Assembly: GCA_947649935.1 (NCBI GenBank)
Contig: CANSTR010000010.1
Span: forward strand, 1 to 54,613
Length of the DNA: 54,613 nt
Reading direction: 5' to 3'
Source: an uncultured Clostridia bacterium
Lineage (GTDB): Bacteria; Bacillota; Clostridia; TANB77; CAG-508
The notes below the pieces were generated by a model, which saw only the letters and a list, made by a program, of their open reading frames with translations, was not told the DNA's origin and ran no database searches. A program made the translations under genes and the position numbers. Of the stretch, positions 26,134-35,405 are shown in pieces. Position 1 is the stretch's first letter, and each line of letters begins with the position of its first letter.

Positions 26134-27906
26134 TTGCAAAAGAAGAACATTATAGCAGTCAATCATTCCGTCATTTTAGCGCAAGGAGAGGGCGATTTTG
26201 CCATGCATGATATGGTGCATATCGGCAAATTCAAGTTGCTTGGCGAAGTGATTAAAATTGAAAAAGATGTTGCAACCATTCAAGTGTATGAAAATACGAC
26301 TGGTTTGCAAATTGGCGAAGACGTCATCGGGGAGGAAGCTCCACTTTCGCTTGTTTTGGGACCAGGCATCATTGGCAATATTTTTGATGGAATTGAAAGA
26401 CCCTTGCAGTATTTGAAAGAAGTTTCAGGCGATTTTATCGAACGTGGAATTGACCGTGTTGGTGTGGATGTGCAAAAAGTTTGGCATTTTGTGCCAACTG
26501 TCAAAGTAGGTGATAAAGTTTCGATGAACACGATTATTGGCGAAGTGAAAGAAACGGAATTGATTACGAATAAAATTATGTGCAGTTTTGATATCGATGC
26601 CGAAATTATTGAAATTCAGCCAGAAGGGGATTACACAGCAGAAGAGATGATGGCGAAAGCCAAAGATATAAATGGCGAAATTTTCGAAATCACCATGCTT
26701 CAGAAATGGCCAGTTCGAAAAGGGAGACCTTATCGTGAAAGATTGGTTGCCAAAGAATTATTGTTAACGGGGCAAAGAGTAGTCGATACGTTTTTTCCTA
26801 TTGCAAAAGGCGGAACAGCAATGCTTCCAGGTGGCTTTGGTACAGGAAAAACCATGTTACAACATCAACTTGCCAAATGGTCAGATAGCGATATTATTGT
26901 GTACATTGGTTGTGGTGAACGCGGGAACGAGATTACCGAAGTTTTGGAGGATTTTCCGAAAATGATTGACCCAAGAACCAAAAAATCTTTGATGGAGCGA
27001 ACGGTTTTGATTGCCAATACGTCCAATATGCCAGTGGCAGCAAGAGAAGCGTCGATTTACACAGGGCTTACCATTGCGGAATATTATCGCGATATGGGCT
27101 ATGATGTTGCGATTATGGCAGATTCTACGTCAAGATGGGCGGAAGCCTTGCGTGAAATTTCGGGAAGATTGGAAGAAATGCCGGCAGAGGAAGGTTTTCC
27201 ATCGTATTTGCCATCCAGACTTTCGGAGTTTTATGGAAGGGCTGGCAGTGTGAAAAGTTTCAATGGAGAAATTGGCTCTGTATCGATTATTGGAGCTGTT
27301 TCGCCACAAGGTTCGGATTTTTCGGAGCCAGTCACGCAAAATACGAAACGATTTGTGCATACGTTTTGGGCGCTGTCGAGAAGTTTGGCGTATAGCAGGC
27401 ATTATCCGGCGGTTGATTGGAACATTAGCTACAGCGAATATATTGCCGAATTGCAAAATTGGTATGAGGAAAATGTCGATATTGAGTTTTTGGATGTGCG
27501 TCAAAAAATGCTCAAAATACTGGAAGAGGAAAATGATTTGTTGGAAATTGCTAGAGTCATTGGGCAAGATGTTTTGTCAGATAGTAAAAAATTGGTGTTG
27601 CAGATTTCCAAAGCATTTCGCGTTGGTTTTTTGCAACAAAGCGCAATGCACGAAATTGACACATTTGTGCCTATGAAAAAGCAATACGAAATGTTGCAAA
27701 CTATTTTTCTGATTTACGAAAGAGCCCTCAAATTGATTGAAAAAGGAATTCCGATTTCAGAGATTCTAAAAACAGGAATTTTGGCAGAATATGAACAATT
27801 GAAATTTCAAATTGAAAATGACCAATTACAAAAATTTGAAAACTACAACATTTCTGTCAAAAATCGCTTGAAAAAATTAGAAGAATCCTATCAACAACAC
27901 ATATAA
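26134..27906 (+). CDS. ntpA: V-type ATPase catalytic subunit A
   Basis: The 590-residue catalytic subunit hydrolyses or makes ATP. The Walker A motif is PGGFGTGKT. Other signatures are [19 protein letters not shown], the Walker B-like [35 protein letters not shown] and the family insertion after the N-terminal barrel. The start is TTG 26134, with GAGGAGG six bases upstream and no nearby ATG. The stop is followed by a palindromic repeat before subunit B. Confidence 0.97.
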   Translation: MQKKNIIAVNHSVILAQGEGDFAMHDMVHIGKFKLLGEVIKIEKDVATIQVYENTTGLQIGEDVIGEEAPLSLVLGPGIIGNIFDGIERPLQYLKEVSGDFIERGIDRVGVDVQKVWHFVPTVKVGDKVSMNTIIGEVKETELITNKIMCSFDIDAEIIEIQPEGDYTAEEMMAKAKDINGEIFEITMLQKWPVRKGRPYRERLVAKELLLTGQRVVDTFFPIAKGGTAMLPGGFGTGKTMLQHQLAKWSDSDIIVYIGCGERGNEITEVLEDFPKMIDPRTKKSLMERTVLIANTSNMPVAAREASIYTGLTIAEYYRDMGYDVAIMADSTSRWAEALREISGRLEEMPAEEGFPSYLPSRLSEFYGRAGSVKSFNGEIGSVSIIGAVSPQGSDFSEPVTQNTKRFVHTFWALSRSLAYSRHYPAVDWNISYSEYIAELQNWYEENVDIEFLDVRQKMLKILEEENDLLEIARVIGQDVLSDSKKLVLQISKAFRVGFLQQSAMHEIDTFVPMKKQYEMLQTIFLIYERALKLIEKGIPISEILKTGILAEYEQLKFQIENDQLQKFENYNISVKNRLKKLEESYQQHI

Positions 27907-27907
27907 C

Positions 27908-27993
27908 GTAGGGGTCGATGCCCACATCGACCCAAAAAACAAATTTTGTGAAAAATTGTTACAACAGGGCAGATGTGGGCATCCGCCCGTACA
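27908..27993 (+). repeat. GTAGGGG palindromic element between ntpA and ntpB
   Basis: The left hairpin GTAGGGGTCGATG...CATCGACCC and right hairpin GGGCAGATG...CATCCGCCCGTAC flank a linker containing AACAAATTTTGTGAAAAAT. The linker and right half recur inside the prepilin gene at 10168. Confidence 0.8.
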
Positions 27994-28011
27994 AAACACA
28001 ATGGAGGAATC

Positions 28012-29335
28012 ATGAAAATCAAATACATTGGTTTAGATGCCATCAATCGGGCCATTGGTTTATATCAAAACACCGCCAGATGTTTCATTTGAAGAACAAG
28101 TGATTTTGGTTTTAAAAAATGGCGAAAAACGAATTGGAAATGTGATTTATTTGTCAGAAGATATCACGACAATTCAGGTGTACGAAGGGACAAATGGCAT
28201 CAGCATGCAAGAAACCAAAACCGAATTTAGAGGCAAACCGTTGATGTTAAAATTGGCGCCAACCATGCTGGGAAGAGTTTTTAACGGCGTGGGACAAGCG
28301 ATTGACGGTTTGGAGGAAATTGAATATAAAGAAGAACGAGATATTAACTCAAAGCCAATGAATCCAGTGAGTAGAAAATATCCCAGAAATTATATTGAAA
28401 CAGGAATTTCTACGATAGATGGATTGCTGACTTTAATTCGCGGGCAAAAATTGCCGATTTTTTCCGGCAGTGGAATCAACCATAATGAGCTCACAGAGCG
28501 AATTATCAGGCAAGCGAATATTCAAGATGACGAAGATTTTGCGATTGTTTTTGGCTTGATGGGTGCGGAATATGAAACCGCGCAATTTTTCCGCAAGAAT
28601 TTTGAGGAAAATAATGTGTTATCCAAAGTGGTGATGTTTCAGAATTTGTCGAATGATTCGTCGATTGAGCGTTTGTTGACGCCGAAAATTGCACTGACTT
28701 GTGCCGAATATTTGGCCTTTGATTTGGGCATGCAAGTATTGGTGATTTTGACGGATATGACTTCGTATGCCGAATCGTTGCGAGAAATCGCGACATTGAA
28801 AGAGGAAGTGCCAAGCCGAAAAGGATATCCAGGCTACTTGTACAGCGATTTGGCGTCCATTTATGAAAGAGCTGGCATGATAGCTGGGCGCAAGGGTTCC
28901 ATTACGCAAATTCCGATTTTGACTATGCCAAATGACGATATTGCGCATCCCATTCCAGATACAACAGGCTACATCACAGAAGGGCAAATCGTGTTGAGCA
29001 GGGAATTGTATCAAAAAGGAATTACGCCACCGATTAATATTTTGGATTCGTTGTCTAGATTGATGAAAGACGGAATTGGCAAGGGTTACACCAGAGAAAA
29101 TCACGTGAAAATTGCAGACGAAATTTTTGCTGCGTATTCCAAAGTGCAGGAGGCAAGAGCGTTAGCGAAAGTTTTGGGCGAGGCAGATTTAACGTCAGAA
29201 GATAAAAAATATCTCGAATTTGGCACACAATTCGAAGAACAATTCATCCACCAAGCCCCAAACGACCGTAGAACCATGGACCAAACCCTAGATTTAGCCG
29301 AAAAATTATTAAAAAATTTGCTGCGCGGGCTTTAA
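28012..29335 (+). CDS. ntpB: V-type ATPase subunit B (+1 frameshift at CGG)
   Basis: The regulatory, nucleotide-binding subunit of the head. GGAGG at 28003 supports ATG 28012. Twelve codons ([12 protein letters not shown]) lead to CGG at 28048-28050, and the protein resumes in +1 with GGG CCA (Gly-Pro), giving 440 residues. The restored INGPLVYI matches the conserved VVGPL of B subunits. Later signatures are intact: [48 protein letters not shown] and [12 protein letters not shown]. An internal ATG at 28037 exists in the second frame but has no ribosome site and would remove the N-terminus. Confidence 0.93.
28048..28051 (+). other. CGG +1 recoding site, ntpB
   Basis: Frame-0 context is AAT CGG GCC; frame 0 would stop near 28090. 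The product continues GGG CCA TTG (Gly-Pro-Leu), the conserved GPL motif of B subunits. Confidence 0.8.
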
Positions 29336-29395
29336 GGGACTCTGTCCCTTTAAAATCCCTGCCAAGGGGCACTGCCCCTTGGAACCTCGCTCTTC
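29334..29395. repeat. Palindromic repeat of a second type
   Basis: AAGGGACTCTGTCCCTT and CCAAGGGGCACTGCCCCTTGG form two adjacent hairpins directly at the end of ntpB. They are unlike the GTAGGGG family. Confidence 0.75.
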
Positions 29396-29493
29396 GGTCA
29401 GAGGGACAAGGTTTGCCAAATATTGATGTAAAATCTAATCATCAACCGCGCGATAAGCGCACGAATGAATATTTTATGAAAATGGGGAGAAAC

Positions 29494-30105
29494 ATGGATA
29501 CCAAAAGATTACCGACCAAAAATAATTTAATTAAAATTAAAAATTCCATCAAGCAATCCAAAGAAGGGCAATTACTGTTAGAGCAAAAACGCATGATTTT
29601 AGCCAGAGAATTAGAAAAATACGCGCAGGAACAACAGCGATTGAAGGAGAAAAGTGAGCATTTATTGGAAGATGCGTATCACGAATTCAAGATTGCCAGT
29701 GTCGAAATTGGAATGGAGGATATGATTGATATTTCAGATGGAATCAAGATTGATGATACCTTAGATATCAAATATAAAACCATTATGGGAGTGGAAATTC
29801 CTTCGATTGTGCCAGCAGAAGAAACGGCGAATTTGAATTACGGATTGTATAACACAACCGCTTCTGTGGACAGAACGATTTTGAAATTTATGGAGGTTAA
29901 AAAATACATCGTAGAATTGGCACAAGTGGAAAATATTATTGTTCGCCTAAAGCAGGCGATTGAAAAAATCCAGAGAAGGTCGAATGCGCTCAAAGAAGTC
30001 ATCATTCCGAATGATGAAAAAGTGGCGAAAGAAATACAAGATATTTTAGATGAAAATGAAAAAGAAGAATTGATTCGATTAAAAAAATTAAAGAAGAAAA
30101 GGTAA
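29494..30105 (+). CDS. ntpD: V-type ATPase subunit D
   Basis: A 203-residue central-shaft subunit. It starts MDTKRLPTKNNLIKIKNSI, matching the family pattern of a P-T-(K/R)-x2-L-x2-L start and then a long coiled coil. The C-terminal half has RTILKFMEVKKYI...RRSNALKEVIIP, the conserved RRxNALExxxIP signature. The open frame extends to 29413, but GGGGAG just upstream supports ATG 29494. Confidence 0.94.
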   Translation: MDTKRLPTKNNLIKIKNSIKQSKEGQLLLEQKRMILARELEKYAQEQQRLKEKSEHLLEDAYHEFKIASVEIGMEDMIDISDGIKIDDTLDIKYKTIMGVEIPSIVPAEETANLNYGLYNTTASVDRTILKFMEVKKYIVELAQVENIIVRLKQAIEKIQRRSNALKEVIIPNDEKVAKEIQDILDENEKEELIRLKKLKKKR

Positions 30106-30112
30106 AATACAA

Positions 30113-31405
30113 ATGTTAAAAAATAAGAAAATATATGTAATTCCGATTTTTGGATTTTTAGCCATGATTTTGGTAACAACATTATTGCTAAAACTTCCAA
30201 TGTGTAACCAACAAAATATCAGCTATATCGATGCTTTTTTTGAAGCAGCATCGATGATTACGGCGACGGGAAGCAATGTGGTAATTTTGCCAGAGCAATT
30301 TACGTTGATGGGACAATTCGTGTGTCTAGTTGCGATGCAAATTGGCGCCATTGGCTTTATGCTGTTTTTCTCGCTTATTTTTATGATGAGCAAAGAAAAA
30401 ATGAGATTGTCAGATAGCTTGTTTTTGAGCAATGAAGTCAGCACGACGGATTTTCCTTCGGTTAAGCAAAAAGCTAAGAAAATTATCCGTTATACGTTTG
30501 CGATTGAGTTTTTTGGTGCGTGGCTGTTGGCGTTCAAATTTGTTCCGTTGTATGGAATGGGAAAGGGACTGTGGGTTAGCTTGTTTCATTCGGTTTCAGC
30601 TTTTTGCAATGTGGGGGCGGATATCATTGGAACCGATAGTTTGGCGATGTTTCGAAATGATATTTATGTGAATATTGTTTTCATTTTGCTCATGTTTTTG
30701 GGCTCGCTTGGTTATTTTGTGTTGGAGGATTTGGTGCATTGGTATTGCACTGGTAGAAAAAATAAGGCACATACGCAATCCAAATTAATTTTGGAGATGT
30801 CGATTAGTTTGGTGGTGATTGGAGCTATATTTGTCAAAATTTTTGACCCAGAATTGAGTCTTTTGGAAGCAATATTTGAAGTGGTAACTGCCAGAAATAC
30901 AGGATTTTCGACAGTGGACATCAGCAGTTTACATGAGATGAATCAGTTGTTAATCAGCATTTTGATGTTTATTGGTGGTGGACCTGGCTCCAATGCTGGT
31001 GGAATTCGCGTAGTTGTTTTTGCGATTTTGATTTTCACGACGATTGCGAATTTGCGTAATCATGAGCAGGTGGTGGTGCATTATAAAAACATCAATGACA
31101 AATTCATCCGAAAAGCGGTCGCCATTTTGATGCTGGATTCCTTTATTGTGTTTTTGGGCGTTGTGGGAATTGCTTTGAGCGAAAATCAAGGTGTTTTGGA
31201 AACGATATTTTATGTGATATCTAGCTTTTCAAATACAGGATTAGTCACTTTTGATATGGAAACATTGTCTGTTGCCGGAAAAATCATATCGGTGTTGATT
31301 ATGTACATTGGCAGAATTGCGCCAATTACGTTTATTTCGCTGTTTACGCCGATGGAGAATAAGAGGGCTGGGATTCGCTATCCAGATATTGATTTGATGT
31401 TGTAG
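30113..31405 (+). CDS. trkH: TrkH/KtrB/NtpJ-type potassium transporter
   Basis: A 430-residue membrane protein that moves potassium. The four selectivity-filter loops are visible as SMITATGSNV, SAFCNVGADI, TARNTGFSTVD and SSFSNTGLVTFD, each with the central Gly. About ten helices follow the usual four-fold pore plan. It lies 8 bases after ntpD, as ntpJ lies at the end of the Enterococcus hirae ntp operon, suggesting that potassium uptake is tied to the V-ATPase. The partner RCK protein follows. Confidence 0.93.
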   Translation: MLKNKKIYVIPIFGFLAMILVTTLLLKLPMCNQQNISYIDAFFEAASMITATGSNVVILPEQFTLMGQFVCLVAMQIGAIGFMLFFSLIFMMSKEKMRLSDSLFLSNEVSTTDFPSVKQKAKKIIRYTFAIEFFGAWLLAFKFVPLYGMGKGLWVSLFHSVSAFCNVGADIIGTDSLAMFRNDIYVNIVFILLMFLGSLGYFVLEDLVHWYCTGRKNKAHTQSKLILEMSISLVVIGAIFVKIFDPELSLLEAIFEVVTARNTGFSTVDISSLHEMNQLLISILMFIGGGPGSNAGGIRVVVFAILIFTTIANLRNHEQVVVHYKNINDKFIRKAVAILMLDSFIVFLGVVGIALSENQGVLETIFYVISSFSNTGLVTFDMETLSVAGKIISVLIMYIGRIAPITFISLFTPMENKRAGIRYPDIDLML

Positions 31406-31416
31406 AGGAGGAAAAA

Positions 31417-31833
31417 ATGAAAAAACAGTGTATTGTAATTGGGTTAGGTTGGTTTGGCATGAATGTTGCCAAACGTTTATCAGAGCAGGGTGTAGAGGTT
31501 TTGGCGATTGATAAAGAAATTTCTTTGGTGGAAAAAGCGAGCAAATTTGTGACCAAAGCGGTGTGCTTGGATGTGTCGAATGCAGATGCGTTTGAAAGTT
31601 TGCCTTTAGCAGAATTTAACGTTGGTGTTGTGGCTATGGCGGAAAACATCGCCATGAGCGTGGTTTCGTGCTTAACTTTGAAAGAAAATGATGTGAATCA
31701 TATTATTGCCAAAGTGGGCGACAAAAACCATCGAAAAGTGCTGGAAAAAATTGGGGTAGATGAAATTATTTTTCCAGAAGAATATTTGGGAACCATTGTG
31801 GCGAAGAAGATTATTGAGGAGTTTAAAAAATAA
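31417..31833 (+). CDS. ktrA: KtrA/TrkA RCK-N subunit, short form
   Basis: A 138-residue cytoplasmic regulator of the preceding transporter. It has the Rossmann nucleotide-binding motif GLGWFGMNVAKRL with the acidic end of the second strand (LAIDKE) and the RCK-N ending VLEKIGVDEIIFPEEYLGTIVAKKI. Normal KtrA proteins are near 220 residues and continue into an RCK-C domain, which is missing here. A strong GAGGAGG site precedes it, and the stop lies directly before a terminator. Confidence 0.88.
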   Translation: MKKQCIVIGLGWFGMNVAKRLSEQGVEVLAIDKEISLVEKASKFVTKAVCLDVSNADAFESLPLAEFNVGVVAMAENIAMSVVSCLTLKENDVNHIIAKVGDKNHRKVLEKIGVDEIIFPEEYLGTIVAKKIIEEFKK

Positions 31834-31863
31834 TGACACGCAATTCACGTGTCATTATTTTTT
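31832..31863 (+). terminator. Terminator of the V-ATPase-Ktr operon
   Basis: AATGACACG (31832-31840) pairs with CGTGTCATT (31848-31856) and is followed by Ts. The stem begins inside the ktrA stop codon. Confidence 0.85.
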
Positions 31864-31878
31864 CAATTTACTAATTAC

Positions 31879-31944
31879 TTAGTTATTTTCATTATTTTGG
31901 TTGTTCTTGTTGCTTTTGTTGTTTTTCTTTTCATTTTTTTCCAT
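31879..31944 (-). CDS. Tiny Asn/Lys-rich protein (21 residues)
   Basis: On the minus strand a strong AAAGGAGGTG site (complement of 31953-31962) lies 10 bases from an ATG that opens a 21-residue frame composed almost only of Asn, Lys, Glu, Gln and Ser. The perfect ribosome site argues that it is translated. Similar Asn-rich micro-proteins occur in spore formers, but I cannot assign a family. The composition is also what AT-rich DNA would give by chance. Confidence 0.5.
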   Translation of the reverse strand: MEKNEKKNNKSNKNNQNNENN

Positions 31945-32100
31945 AATTAAGGCACCTCCTTTAAAGATTAATATTAATATTTCCGAATTTGTAAAAAATA
32001 TACGTTTTTTCAAAAATATAATTTTATTTTTGATATAAAATAAAAGGATAAAAATTGTAAATTTTTTCCAAAATCTCTTTCTTTTTTGAAAAAAATATGG

Positions 32101-32106
32101 TATAAT
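32101..32106 (+). promoter_or_regulatory. Extended -10 before rsmE
   Basis: TGGTATAAT is an extended -10 (TGnTATAAT). No good -35 is seen at the right spacing. Confidence 0.5.
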
Positions 32107-32155
32107 AAAAATAAGGATACAGTGGTAGCCTTATTTGGTAATGGAAAAAATAAGT

Positions 32156-32911
32156 ATGAGAAAATTTTTTGTCAAAAATGAAAATGTAGAAGAAGAAAGC
32201 ATAAAAATTGTGGGAACTGATGTGAACCACATCAAAAATGTGTTGCGCTTAAAGCCAGGAAGTCAGATTGAGGTTTGCAATCAAGAAACGCAGGAGAATT
32301 TTGTTTGTGAGATTACCGAAATGAGCAAAGATTGCATTCAAACGAAAATTCTTGAAAAAGTGCAGGCAGGCGCAGAAGGAAATGTGGAGTTGCACATTTT
32401 TCAAGGGTTGCCGAAAGCGGACAAAATGGAATGGGTGATTCAAAAAGGAACTGAGCTAGGTGTTTCCAAATTTATTCCAGTTGCTTTTAAACGAAGCATT
32501 GTGAAATTGTCTGGGAAAGATGAGCAGAAGAAAATCGAGCGTTGGCAAAAAATTGCGGAAGTGGCGAGTAAACAAAGTCACCGAGATTTGGTACCGGAAA
32601 TTGCTTCTGTGATTTCTGTAAAAAACATTTGCCAATTGGTGCCAGAATATGATATAATTTTACTTGCTTATGAAGAGGAAACGAAACATTCGATGAAACA
32701 AGAATTATTAAACATAAAATATACGAAAGAAAATCTAAGGATTGCAGTGGTGATTGGACCAGAAGGCGGAATTGAACAGGAGGAAGTTTGCGAGTTGGAG
32801 AAAGCGGGAGCAAGACCCGTAAGTCTTGGCAAAAGGATTTTGCGAACGGAAACTGTAGCACTTCAGGTTGCTTCTATCATCATGTATGAATTGGAACAGT
32901 GGGAGGAATAA
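32156..32911 (+). CDS. rsmE: 16S rRNA (uracil-1498-N3)-methyltransferase
   Basis: RsmE methylates U1498 of 16S rRNA using S-adenosylmethionine. The 251-residue SPOUT-family protein starts MRKFFV and has NHIKNVLRLKPG, the GLPKADKMEWVIQKGTELG region, and the knotted cofactor site VVIGPEGGIEQEE and LGKRILRTETV. Upstream in-frame starts at 32135 (TTG) and 32141 (ATG) exist; none has a strong ribosome site, so the start is chosen by family alignment. Confidence 0.95.
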   Translation: MRKFFVKNENVEEESIKIVGTDVNHIKNVLRLKPGSQIEVCNQETQENFVCEITEMSKDCIQTKILEKVQAGAEGNVELHIFQGLPKADKMEWVIQKGTELGVSKFIPVAFKRSIVKLSGKDEQKKIERWQKIAEVASKQSHRDLVPEIASVISVKNICQLVPEYDIILLAYEEETKHSMKQELLNIKYTKENLRIAVVIGPEGGIEQEEVCELEKAGARPVSLGKRILRTETVALQVASIIMYELEQWEE

Positions 32912-32914
32912 ACC

Positions 32915-33397
32915 TTGAAAAAAGCGACCAAAATGGTAGAAGAAATTACGAAAAAAAGAAAAATGACGCAAGAAGTTAAAGAAAAGTTAAATCAAAAGAT
33001 ATGGCTGAATTTGTGTTTGGCAATTGGGATTATGCTGTATTTTTGCATCATGGATGCGATTTATTTGTATGTGCCAAGTGACATTTCTGCAATCGCTCTT
33101 AAAATCTTGGCAATGGTGGCGATTTTGCTGACGGTCATTGTATTTGAGGTGGCGTATCGCAAAGAAAATGGCGCGTTGGGAATTGCGGGAATTGAGTTGT
33201 TGGTATTTTGCGTGATTGGCTTGTATATGCCACACATTTATGCCCATAGTGACCAAGTGATTGGGCGAATTTTTTTGCTGACACCACTATTTTGCGCTTT
33301 GTATTATGCTAGTAAAGCTGTTGTGATTTACATCAAAACAGAAAAATCGTATCAAAATCATTTGAGTGATGTGAAAGAAATTGTCAAAGAAGATTAA
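32915..33397 (+). CDS. Four-helix membrane protein
   Basis: A 160-residue protein with a basic cytoplasmic N-terminus and four predicted membrane helices (about 30-50, 60-80, 90-105 and 118-135). I do not recognise the family. The start is TTG 32915, eight bases after GGGAGG; the first ATG lies six codons in. It lies directly between rsmE and yicC, so it is probably in the same transcript. Confidence 0.65.
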   Translation: MKKATKMVEEITKKRKMTQEVKEKLNQKIWLNLCLAIGIMLYFCIMDAIYLYVPSDISAIALKILAMVAILLTVIVFEVAYRKENGALGIAGIELLVFCVIGLYMPHIYAHSDQVIGRIFLLTPLFCALYYASKAVVIYIKTEKSYQNHLSDVKEIVKED

Positions 33398-33412
33398 GGA
33401 AGGAATGATAAA

Positions 33413-34288
33413 ATGATAAAAAGTATGACCGGTTTTGGTCGTGGGAAATACGAGAAAGACGGCAGAAATTATAGTTGTGAGATTAAATCTGTGAATCATA
33501 AATACAGCGATGTTTCGATTCGCATGCCGAGGTTTTTGAGTGGTTTTGAAGATAGCGTTCGTAAAAGAGTGCTCAAAAGCATTTCGCGTGGCAAAATTGA
33601 TGTTTTTATTTCATTTGAAAATTATAGTGAGATGGGAAATAAAATTCATTTTAATACAGGACTTGCCAAAGAGTATGTGAAAGGTTTGCAGGAATTGGCG
33701 CAGGAAACTGGTTTAGAATATAAATTGAATTTGATGGAACTTGCTAAATTGCCAGAAATTTTGAAATTGCAAGAAGAGGAAAACGAAGATTTATTGGAAA
33801 CAGAATTAATGATGGCAGTGGACGAGGCGTTGCAAAATTTTGTGCAAATGAGGAAAAACGAAGGAAAAGAATTGATTCAAGATATGCAAAAAAGAATTCA
33901 ATTTGTGGAGAAAAAATTGACGGAAATTGAGCAATACGCGAAAAATATGGTGCAAGATTACAAGCAAAAATTGGAGGCACGTATCAAAGAATTGTTGGAC
34001 ACAGAAGTGGTGGATGAGAATCGTTTAGCGCAGGAAATCGTGTTTTTTTCAGATAAATCTTCGATTGAAGAAGAAGTGACACGTTTGAAAAGTCACATTC
34101 ATCAGTTTCAAGATTTTGCAAAAGGTGCGTCGCCAATTGGGAAGAAATTTGATTTTTTAATTCAAGAAATGAACCGAGAAGTAAACACCATTGGTTCCAA
34201 AGCAAATTGTTTGGAAATCACGAATCGCGTGATTGAGTTGAAAAATGAAATTGAGAATATCAGGGAGCAAGTGCAAAATATAGAATAG
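33413..34288 (+). CDS. yicC: YicC-family endoribonuclease
   Basis: The 291-residue protein starts MIKSMTGFGRGKYEKDG, the hallmark of the YicC/YloC family, and ends with the conserved DFLIQEMNREVNTIGSKANCLEITNRVIELKNEIE. Members are endoribonucleases acting in RNA decay. It heads the conserved cluster yicC-remA-rpoZ-gmk found in Firmicutes. Confidence 0.95.
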   Translation: MIKSMTGFGRGKYEKDGRNYSCEIKSVNHKYSDVSIRMPRFLSGFEDSVRKRVLKSISRGKIDVFISFENYSEMGNKIHFNTGLAKEYVKGLQELAQETGLEYKLNLMELAKLPEILKLQEEENEDLLETELMMAVDEALQNFVQMRKNEGKELIQDMQKRIQFVEKKLTEIEQYAKNMVQDYKQKLEARIKELLDTEVVDENRLAQEIVFFSDKSSIEEEVTRLKSHIHQFQDFAKGASPIGKKFDFLIQEMNREVNTIGSKANCLEITNRVIELKNEIENIREQVQNIE

Positions 34289-34305
34289 AGAAAGGATTTT
34301 AAGTT

Positions 34306-34575
34306 ATGCAACTGATTAATATTGGATTTGGCAATATGGTGTCAGGCGAAAGAATCATTTCGATTGTGAGCCCAGAGTCGGCACCGCTGAAAAGAATTAT
34401 TCAAGAGGCAAAAGACGAAAAAAAAGCGATTGATGCGACTTTTGGAAGACGTACAAGAGCTGTTTTGATTATGGATTCAGGACATGTGATTTTATCGGCT
34501 GTTCAACCAGAAACGATTGCTGGTCGATTGAGCCATGAACAAAATGAATTAGAAAAAGAAAAGGGGGAATGTTAA
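34306..34575 (+). CDS. remA: RemA-family matrix regulator (DUF370)
   Basis: An 89-residue DNA-binding protein that activates biofilm-matrix and osmoprotection genes in Bacillus. The family core [28 protein letters not shown] and [22 protein letters not shown] is intact. It forms ring-like oligomers that wrap DNA in studied members. It is a candidate for binding tandem sites, but no site is visible near it here. Confidence 0.95.
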   Translation: MQLINIGFGNMVSGERIISIVSPESAPLKRIIQEAKDEKKAIDATFGRRTRAVLIMDSGHVILSAVQPETIAGRLSHEQNELEKEKGEC

Positions 34576-34576
34576 A

Positions 34577-34822
34577 ATGCTAGTAAAACCAGCGATTACA
34601 GATTTATTGAAAAAGGTGGATAATCGTTATTCACTTGTGATTATGACGGCAAAGAGGGCCAGACAAATTGCAATGGGAGAAATCCCAATGACAGATGCCA
34701 AGGACCAATCACCAGTGTCGCTTGCTGTTGATGAAATTTTTGAGGACAAAGTTTATCGTGTAGAAAGTGAAGAACAAGAAGAGGAAAATGCTGAAGAATC
34801 TGCAGAAGATAGTGAAGAATAA
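34577..34822 (+). CDS. rpoZ: RNA polymerase omega subunit
   Basis: An 81-residue protein. It has the omega pattern PAITDLLKKVDNRYSLVIMTAKRARQI...SPVSLAVDEI, followed by an acidic tail. The tail is longer and more acidic than in many homologues. Here rpoZ precedes gmk, whereas in Bacillus it follows. The GGGGGAA site overlaps the end of remA. Confidence 0.95.
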   Translation: MLVKPAITDLLKKVDNRYSLVIMTAKRARQIAMGEIPMTDAKDQSPVSLAVDEIFEDKVYRVESEEQEEENAEESAEDSEE

Positions 34823-34852
34823 AAATAAAATTGAGGGAAGGAATGTAATTTT

Positions 34853-35405
34853 ATGTTAGTCATTTTGTCAGGAGTTGCAGGAGCAGGAAAAGATACGATA
34901 AGAAGAGAATTGATAAAAAGAATGGAAGGAGCAACTTCGATTCCATCCTACACGACGAGGGAACCTAGAGCAGATGATGTTCCAGGCGTGACGTATCATT
35001 TTATCACACGTGAAGAATTTGAGCAGAAAATTGATGAAGGTGAATTTTATGAATACGATATTCACCATAACAATTATTATGGAACTTCTAAGAAAATTTT
35101 AGGGGAAAAAGCCAAAGAGGGATTAGTCATAAAAGATATCGATGTCAACCGGAACAGAGGAACTTAAAAATATGTTAAAAGACATCAAGGTGGTAACGAT
35201 ATTTTTGAGAGTTCCGAAAGAAGAGTTAAAGCGTAGACTAAAAGACAGAATTGACCATTTATCACCAGAGGAAGTGGAACTCAGGTTAAATCGATTTGAT
35301 TACGAAGAATCTAAAATCGCCAATTACGATTATGTCTTGAAAAATGATGATTTGGAAAAAACACTGGCAGTGATAAAAACAATTATTGAATATGAAATGA
35401 AGTAA
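34853..35405 (+). CDS. gmk: Guanylate kinase (+1 frameshift at CGG)
   Basis: Gmk phosphorylates GMP to GDP and is normally essential. Frame 0 gives 99 residues, then CGG at 35150-35152; the protein resumes in +1 with GGA ACA (Gly-Thr), for 183 residues in total. It has a variant P-loop GVAGAGKDT, the GMP-binding SYTTREPRADDVPGVTYHFIT and EYDIHHNNYYGTSK. The restored IKDIDVN-GTEELK matches the family EIDVQGA motif, and the later RLKDR lid and FDYEESKIANYDYVLKND follow. Frame 0 would stop after four more codons, removing the lid. Confidence 0.93.
35150..35153 (+). other. CGG +1 recoding site, gmk
   Basis: Frame-0 context is AAC CGG AAC, with TAA four codons later (35165-35167). The product continues GGA ACA GAG, restoring the conserved Gly of the IDVQGA-type motif. 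Confidence 0.82.

Noticed and set aside
27918..28103. Small reading frame across the ntpA-ntpB gap
   Set aside because: It runs out of phase through the palindromic repeat and the 5' end of ntpB and has no ribosome site.
32135..32155. Longer N-terminus for RsmE
   Set aside because: The family starts with M-x-(K/R)-F-F-V, which matches ATG 32156; upstream starts have no better ribosome site.
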